DNA from: Ctenosaura bakeri
Lineage: Eukaryota; Chordata; Lepidosauria; Squamata; Iguanidae
Length of the DNA stretch: 64,000 nt
Direction of reading: 5' to 3'
NCBI GenBank assembly: GCA_948474755.1
Contig: CAOLHI010001251.1
Coordinates: 124,001 to 188,000 of the forward strand
The notes beneath the pieces were generated by a model, which had not been told where the DNA came from, made no database searches, and saw only the letters and a list, made by a program, of their open reading frames with translations. The translations under genes and the position numbers were made by a program. This document shows positions 57,673 to 64,000 of the stretch, piece after piece; positions within the stretch are counted from its first letter, which is position 1, and each line of letters starts with the position of its first letter.

Positions 57673-59626
57673 GTAAGTTGTTTTAAACCTGCATAGGCAA
57701 CTCAGATCATTATTTCTTCTTGTTTTCTAGGATGGCAAATTTTGGTTGAACAGATGTCAACCACAGAACTCCCTAATCAGTGAGGGCTAGTTAGATTTGG
57801 ATCAGCGAGGGAGACCAATTAGATCTGTGGCTTCCTGACAAAGGAAGGTGGAGGCGGAGGGAAGAAAAAAGATGGAACCCAGTCCACCAGGAACAACGCC
57901 TCCATACATCCTATTAAAATAGGAGTGAATGTTATATAAGAAAGCTCTCAGCCCAGGACCAAATGTGTATGGAGTGAAGAAGAGACAGTGGCTTGGCAGA
58001 GTGTCTTATGTAAGGCCTTTGACAGCTGATGCTGGTATTAGAGGAAGCCCCTCCCTGGCTGAACTTGCAAACTGTCAAAATTGATTCTGTATGCAAACAT
58101 CGTTTGGCTTCAGGAGAAACACAGTGTGGAGGAGCCTTCCCTGTTCCATTGTCTAAAGTTGTTATGACAGTGGTGGTTATGCCATTAGATGTTGTGTTTA
58201 GCTCTTTTTATATCCTGTGAGTGTAAACAGAAAGCTGGAAAGGGCGATGTGTGATTAAAACTCTGCTCTAGAATTGCAGTCCCTAAAGCCAGCTAGGATA
58301 TGGCCAGAATATTTCTGGTGATTTACAGTGGCTTAACTGTGGATTATGCCAGTGTGTAGTTGACATCTTGGTCATTTCTGCTCTACACTGTTACAGTACT
58401 ATTATTCCACTTTCAACATCCTGTGGAATTCTGGGTTTTATAGTTTAGGGAAGGGCATTTAGAATTCTCAGCCAGAGAGCCGTTTGGCCTCAGTAAACTA
58501 CAAACCCCAGAATTCTACAGGATGTTGAAAGTGGAATAATAGCTCTGTAGCATTGTAATCCCATTCAATCAATTGTTTAATGATGAACCTCATTGATTCA
58601 ATGAATTTGCTCTACTCGAGACTAACAATAGAATTTAGGGCAGAGCATGAGGGTTTTGGTTTTTTTGTTTTGTTTTTTTGATATTGTGCAATGAAGTATC
58701 CAGTATCTTCTTGTACAAAGCCACTTCTGTGGTGCAACAGTGGCTGGACAATGCTAAGGTGCAGTTGTATCTCTGCCACACAAGCAGTCTCTGACAGGCT
58801 ACAAGCATGTGCTTAGACACCATCCAGCTGCCACTGCATTGCTTGGGGAAAGACAATGGCCTTGGCCGTCCTGTAACTGTGGTGTGACTATACTGACAGA
58901 GTTTTAGAAACTGTAGTATTAGCTTTATCCTCTGCCAGCATCAAATAGGATCTTAGCCACTGGCCACGTGTGAGTTTATGTACATGCTGGTGAGGAATTC
59001 TAGTCTGGTATTTTTAAAGTGATGTACCCATGGAAGCTATCTTTTTTATGCAGTTTAGTGTAGGCATTGCCTATGTAGGAAGTGTATGATGCAATCTCTC
59101 AAGTATTGTAGAAACACTTTTAAGTAGTTTTGTTAGTAACATTTCAGGTCCTTTGCCTGATTTCTGGGTGTTGTCCTGCATTATGTTTTGTTCATTCCAT
59201 CAGCTAGAGATCATAAGAGCCTATTTGGATCAGACCAACCATCAGTCTAATATGGCAGGGTCAGCAGCTATGTCTCTCCAGATGCTTTTTGCCTACAGCT
59301 CTCTGTAGTCCTAGTCAGAACAGCTGATGGTGAGGATTTGTGGGACTTCCTCTTGGAGAAACATCTGTATAGCCAGAGTTCTCCCCACTCCATTGGTCAA
59401 ATCCAAAATCCTATTTCTCACAGTGAGATGCTTAACAAGACTCTAGTACCATTTGTTAGAGGGCTTAACTTGGTGAGGTTTCTGGAGAGTGGTGTGTGGT
59501 GAGAAATCAGCTATGCCAATGTTTATATAGCTGTAATCACAATGACTATTTGTGAGTCTTTGTTTAAGTCAGCCTCTTACAAATGAGTGCCCTCTGTTTC
59601 AGATGGGAATGATAGGATAATCAAAC
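57673..59626. other. HERC3 intron, left part
   Basis: Apart from the MITE at 58370-58556 I see no exon or known repeat between the HERC3 exon and the DIRS element. Confidence 0.5.
58370..58556. mobile_element. Harbinger-like MITE
   Basis: GGTCATTTCTGCTCTACACT starts the left arm (CCACTTTCAACATCCTGTGG). GGATGTTGAAAGTGGAATAA is the right arm, whose outer end decays at TCTGTAGCATTG. Confidence 0.78.
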
Positions 59627-60040
59627 AGTTCTTCTTCGTGGTCTCTGTGCCTCATACAATAGGAGCTTTCGCGCCTGCGCGGTAGCGTTCGGAAGATTCT
59701 AGAGCTCGTTTGCTTGGCGGGGAGCCCCTCCCCCCCGGTCGTACTGCGCATGCTCCTCCCGCCGAGCCACGGTCTCTCCTCAGTTCTTTCTTGTCCGCCT
59801 CAGCGTACAGAAGGTTCTTCTTGTTGGCTTGCGTTTTTCTTGCTGCGTAGTTTCTTGGATTTGGAATCAACCTCGGACCGTCTCTTGACTCTCCCTACAG
59901 ACTTCCCTTCGATTTTTGGTACGCTTTTCATGTTTCCGATCCTTTTTCGCCCTTTTTTCGCCTTTTCCCTCGGCTTCTTCTTTCGGCTTGGTGCGGCGTC
60001 CTCCAACTCTCCCCTTCTCCTCGCCCTTGCCCCGCGTTTT

Positions 60041-62372
60041 ATGTCAGCGTTGTTTAAGTCCTGCGCCTCCTGTGGAAGGAAGGTCACCCTTTCTGACCGA
60101 CACTCGAAGTGTCTTTTTTGTTTGGGTGAGGGGCATAACGTCCAAACTTGCCCTGTGTGTAGGGAGTTCACCCACCAGACACTTCGGAACCGGGCGGCGA
60201 GGCTGAAGTCTTTTTGCTGGGAGCAGTCTCTCCGCGCCCAGAAGACCGAGTCCGTTCCAATGGAAAAAGGCCTTTCTTCGCCCTCCTCCTTTCCCGACGG
60301 CCGCCGGGACCTCGGTACCGTCGGTGTCGAAGCCCCCGGTACCGGTGATGAAGCTACCGAGGATCCCGAAGATCTCAACGGGTCGGTCACGAGACGACCC
60401 GCGGTCTCCTCCTCGAAACCGCTGACTTCTGCCCAGAAGAGGCACCCCGCTACCGAGGAGGTACCGAGGGAGAAGAAAAAGAAGAGGAAGGAGAAGCGGC
60501 ACCCTCTGGAGACCACCCGGCCACTGACCCCGCCGCCTACCCAGCCCGCGGGAGAGCTGGCCCTCTCCGACGTCCCAGAGGAAGAAACGCCGCAGGCCCA
60601 GGAGATCCTGGAGCTCTCGGACGACGACCAGCCCGTCGAGGCCACCCCTTCCCAGACTCCGAAGCTAGTCGTGGAGACTGTGCCGCCGAGCCGCCGTCCA
60701 TGTCCGGAGCGCCACGTGGACACCCCGGGCCGGAGACGTTCCTCCCCCGGCATGGCGAATCCTGATCTCCGGACCACTGGGCCAGGCCTCCATCCCCACG
60801 GTATTGGGAGATGCGCCTGGAGAGCGTGCGTGCGTGCGAGAGTGCGCACTCCCCCGGCTACTTGGGGAGTATGCGCTGGACCAAGGATGGCACGAGCCCC
60901 CGGGCTCCTACTACTCCTACTCGCCCTCCTACTGGGACCGCTACCACCCGGACCCGAGGTACTGGTCGCCACGACCACGCTCCCGCTCGCCACCACGGGA
61001 GCGCCGCTACTCTCGCCATGGGCGATCGCCTAGGGGCAGGTCTCCGAGTTCCCACGCGGCCCGGGAACCATCACCCCGCCACAGACCGGTCTCCCCGCCG
61101 CCACGGACTACGACCACGGCGACCAGACCGACCCCGCAGGCCACCCCGGCTCGAGCGGGAACCTCGGCCACGTCGACGACCCAGGCGGTGGTACACCCGA
61201 AGCCATCGATGCCGGCCCTGACGGTACCGCCCGCCGCTCCGCCGATGCAGCCAGCGAGAGCGGAGGAGAAGGCCGCGGAACGTTCGCCATCCCCGTCCGA
61301 TGACTCCTACGAATCGGACTCTGACTCCGCGGAATCCACGCCGTCCTCCCATGAGTCACCGCCGCTGGGCTTCGGGGACCCGCTCCCGGAATCGGCCCCG
61401 GAGGACGTGTGCCAGTTCTCCGCAGTCCTCCTTCGAATGGCGACGGCGCTTGGCCTCAAAGTAACGGAGCCCGCCCCGCAGGCGCAGGACCCGGTCTTCC
61501 AATACCTGGAGACCCGACCTCCATCGGCCGCGCCCTCCTTTCCTGCCGACCCTGGCGGATGCGCTGAAGCAACCCTGGGCTAAGCCGGCGTCCGCACAGC
61601 CTATCCCACATAGGCTTGAACATCTGTACAGAACCCAGAGGGAAGGAGCGGAGTTCCTGTTCAACCACCCCATCCCGAACTCAGTGGTGGTGGAGTCGTC
61701 CCAGACACGGGGTGGCAACCGGGCCCACACCACCCCGCCCGATCGGGAAGGCCGGAAACTCGACGGCTTCGGGAGGAGGTTCTACTCGGCGGCGTCCCTG
61801 GTGTCCAGGACCGCCAACACCATGGCTTGCCTGGCGGCCTACCACCGGAACCTCTTCGATCGCCTAGGTCCTCTCCTGGCTGACCTCCCGGAAGAGTCCC
61901 GCGCGTCCGTCACGCAGATCTTCGGAGAGGTCGTGGCCGTGGCCACCCAACAACTCGCCACCTCGAGGCACGCCGTGGAGGCCACCTCGAGGGTCATGGT
62001 CGGTGCTGTGGCCCTCTGACGCCACGCGTGGCTCCGTTCCTCCGGCCTCCAGGAGGACAGCCGTCGGAGGATGAAGACCTCCCCTTCGACGGGCAGGGGC
62101 TCTTCCACACGTCCACAGACGACGCCATGGACCACCTCGTCAAGGCCTGGCTGACGGCGAGGAAAATCGGGATCAACCAGCCTCCCCAGGCTCGCCGGTC
62201 GTCCCAGTCCAGGTCGTCATGGCGGAGGTCCTCCTCGTCCTCGACCTACCAGCCTCGGTCCCCGCACTCGACCGCCTCGAGACCGTCCGTGGCGGCAGCA
62301 CAGAGGAGGCCCCACCGGCGGCAGCCTCCGCCGTCCAAGAAGTCTTCCTCGGGTGGGAAGGCGCGCTTTTGA
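60041..62372 (+). pseudogene. DIRS gag-like ORF1, frameshifted
   Basis: The ATG at 60041 opens MSALFKSCASCGRKVTLSD. It continues into a zinc knuckle CLFCLGEGHNVQTC (Cys-x2-Cys-x4-His-x4-Cys) followed by CPVC, the DIRS gag N-terminal pattern. The frame then passes through a highly charged Arg/Ser/Pro-rich middle. The reading shifts near 60800, again near 61550, and once more around 62019, where a stop follows VMVGAVAL. The last segment, with EDLPFDGQGLFHTS, ends in a Ser/Arg-rich tail at 62372. Gag packages the RNA in the cytoplasm of producing cells. The breaks mean no full product can be made from this copy. The long antisense frame opposite this region is a GC-content shadow. Confidence 0.75.
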
Positions 62373-62460
62373 TGCCTCCCGCAGGACACCACCGATGCCG
62401 TCCTTCGCCCCTCCAGCAGACCTCATTCATCATCCGAACCTGGCCAGACACCTCGACTGA

Positions 62461-64000
62461 TGGCGCGAGATCACCACGGACTCCTGGGTACTTACCATCG
62501 TCCGCCTGGGGTACGCCATCGAGTTCCGGGATATTCCACCACAGGGCGTCTACTACTCCACCCCGGCCAACCCGACTCTGCTGGAGGAGATCCAGTCCCT
62601 GCTCAACAAAGGAGCGATCGAGAGGCTTCCACCCTCGGTCAGGACCACCGGCTTCTACTCGAGGTACTTCACCGTACCGAAAGCGGACGGGTCCCTACGC
62701 CCCATCCTGGACCTTCGGGGAGTGAACGAATACATCCCCCCCAAGAGGTTCAAGATGGTCACGCTGCCATCGATCCTCCCCTTTCTCCGACGAGGGGACT
62801 GGCTGGCATCCATAGACCTCAAGGACGCCTACTTCCACATCTCGATCCGCCCCCAGCACAGGCGGTACCTGCGCTTCGCGATCGACGGTACCAGTACCGC
62901 GTCCTGCCCTTTGGACTCTCCACCGCACCCTGCGTGTTCACGAAGTGCATGGCTCCCGTCGTCTCCTTCCTGCGGACAAGAGGCGTCTCGGTCTACCCCT
63001 ATCTCGACGACTGGCTATTGGTGGCGCCCTGCAAAGACAAACTTTACAAAGACATTCACCTCACCTTGACATGGCTCACCTGGCTCGGGCTCAAGGTAAA
63101 CCCCAAGAAGTCCCACCTTGAGCCTACCCGCCTCCTCAACTTCATCAGGGCGACCCTCGATACCGTGTCGGGAAGGGCCTACCTACCGACGGAGAGGGCC
63201 CGGACGCTCACCCGCGCGGCGCGGGCGGCCTCCCAGACCCCGACGGTATCGGCCAAGACGCTGCAGCAGCTGCTCGGCTACATGGCGGCGACCACGGCCG
63301 TCACCTACCTCTCCAGGCTCCGAGCGCAACCCCTGCAGCACTGGTTCGTCAGGGTCTTCGACCCGCTCCGGGACGAGCAGTCCCGTCGGTACCGCATTCC
63401 CCCCGAGATCCGGCAGACTCTCTTGTGGTGGCAGTCCCATCAGAACCTGATGTCGGGAATGCCGTTCCGCCAGCCCAGACCCACGGTCACGCTAACGACG
63501 GACGCGTCCCTGCTGGGCTGGGGAGCCCACGCTGGAGATCTACGGGTCAAAGGCGCCTGGATGGACGGCAAGACGTCCCTCCATATCAACGCTCTGGAAC
63601 TCCTGGCCATCCACAAAACCCTGATGGCGTTCCGGCACCTGGTGGCGGGCCGCTCCGTGCTGATCCTCACGGACAACACGACCGCCATGTGTTACGTGAA
63701 CAGGCAAGGGGGAACCCACTCCACCACCCTGCTGACCATCGCGCTCGCCCTCTGGTACTGGTGCGCCTCCCTGAGGATCCACCCGCTGGCGGTTCACCTG
63801 GCGGGGCAGGAGAACACCATGGCGGATGCCCTCAGCAGGGACACCTCCTCCTACCACGAGTGGTCCCTGGCCGACGACGCCTTCCGGATGCTCCGACACT
63901 GGTGGGGCGAGCCGACCGTCGACCTCTTCGCGACCAGCCAGAACGCGAAATGCCGACGCTTCTGCTCCAGGGCGGGGCACGATCCCCGCTCCATCGGCGA
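62461..64000 (+). pseudogene. DIRS pol (RT-RNase H), one frameshift, runs off the edge
   Basis: After an in-frame stop at 62458-62460 the frame opens with WREITTDSWVLTIVRLGYAI. RT motifs follow: LRPILDLRGVNEYI, then SIDLKDAYFHISI near 62810-62850. At about 62888 one base is missing, and the next frame carries YRVLPFGLSTAPCVFTK, then the catalytic YLDDWLL box near 63000. RNase H follows with TTDASLLGWGAHAG, HINALELLAI, ILTDNTTAMCYVNRQGGT and MADALSRDT, ending at VDLFATSQNAK by the window edge. The order and the QGGT/DLFAT motifs are those of DIRS rather than gypsy elements. From 62889 to 64000 there is no stop, so the single lost base could be a mutation or a sequencing error. Confidence 0.88.

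Larger units (their letters stand above)
59627..64000 (+). mobile_element. DIRS-type retroelement, 5' part, in HERC3 intron
   Basis: It begins near AGTTCTTCTTCGTGGTCTCT, where base composition jumps from AT-rich to strongly GC-rich, and runs off the right edge. A gag-like region (60041-62372) is followed by pol (62461 on), with RT and RNase H of the DIRS order. DIRS elements integrate with a tyrosine recombinase and make no target duplication; that recombinase and the right end lie outside the window. Several frameshifts make this copy inactive. It is in the same orientation as HERC3. Confidence 0.85.

Noticed and set aside
59800..60996. 398-codon frame on - opposite the DIRS gag
   Set aside because: It lies opposite a recognisable zinc-knuckle frame in GC-rich DNA, where stop codons are rare. 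Its composition is Ser/Arg/Gly-rich without motifs.

Overview
This window is nuclear DNA from a vertebrate, most likely a squamate reptile. Genes are split into short exons with GT/AG borders, bulk DNA is AT-rich, and there is one CpG-island promoter. The repeats are those of a lizard or snake genome: CR1, L1 and BovB/RTE LINEs, tRNA-derived and 5S-rRNA-derived SINEs sharing a BovB-like tail, Tigger-like, Harbinger-like and Helitron DNA elements, and a DIRS-type retroelement. The species cannot be named from sequence alone.

Layout. 1-2250: the last coding exon (1114-1328) and 3'UTR of a HERC5/HERC6-like HECT ubiquitin ligase on +. 2251-22009: intergenic, packed with nested repeats. 22010-22445: a CpG island with CCAAT boxes, the probable promoter and exon 1 of HERC3. 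22446-64000: HERC3 on +. Ten coding exons (33920-57672) encode about the first 443 residues, meaning the RCC1-like beta-propeller and the start of the linker. The HECT domain lies beyond the right edge. A HERC5/6-like gene followed by HERC3 on the same strand matches the mammalian HERC6-HERC5-HERC3 cluster.

Introns. HERC3 intron 2 holds a 2.6-kb antisense L1 with a clear target-site duplication. The intron at 49225-51372 holds a Harbinger-like element interrupted by a BovB fragment and a Helitron. The intron after 57672 holds a GC-rich DIRS element (59627 to the window end) with zinc-knuckle gag and RT/RNase H, carrying frameshifts and stops.

Most unusual part: 20.4-25.6 kb, around the HERC3 CpG island. 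A family of about 180-bp, nearly perfect palindromes (Harbinger-like, 3-bp target duplications) has local, CpG-rich, young-looking copies. Three are composites: half a palindrome, a 63-71 bp piece of foreign flanking DNA, and a full palindrome. Two of the three are bounded by matching 3-bp duplications, so the composite moved as one unit. Donor copies of both captured pieces are in this window, each next to another copy of the element. One composite also carries five 78-bp tandem copies of one arm. Substitutions that distinguish copies occur on both arms at mirror positions, which points to arm-to-arm copying.
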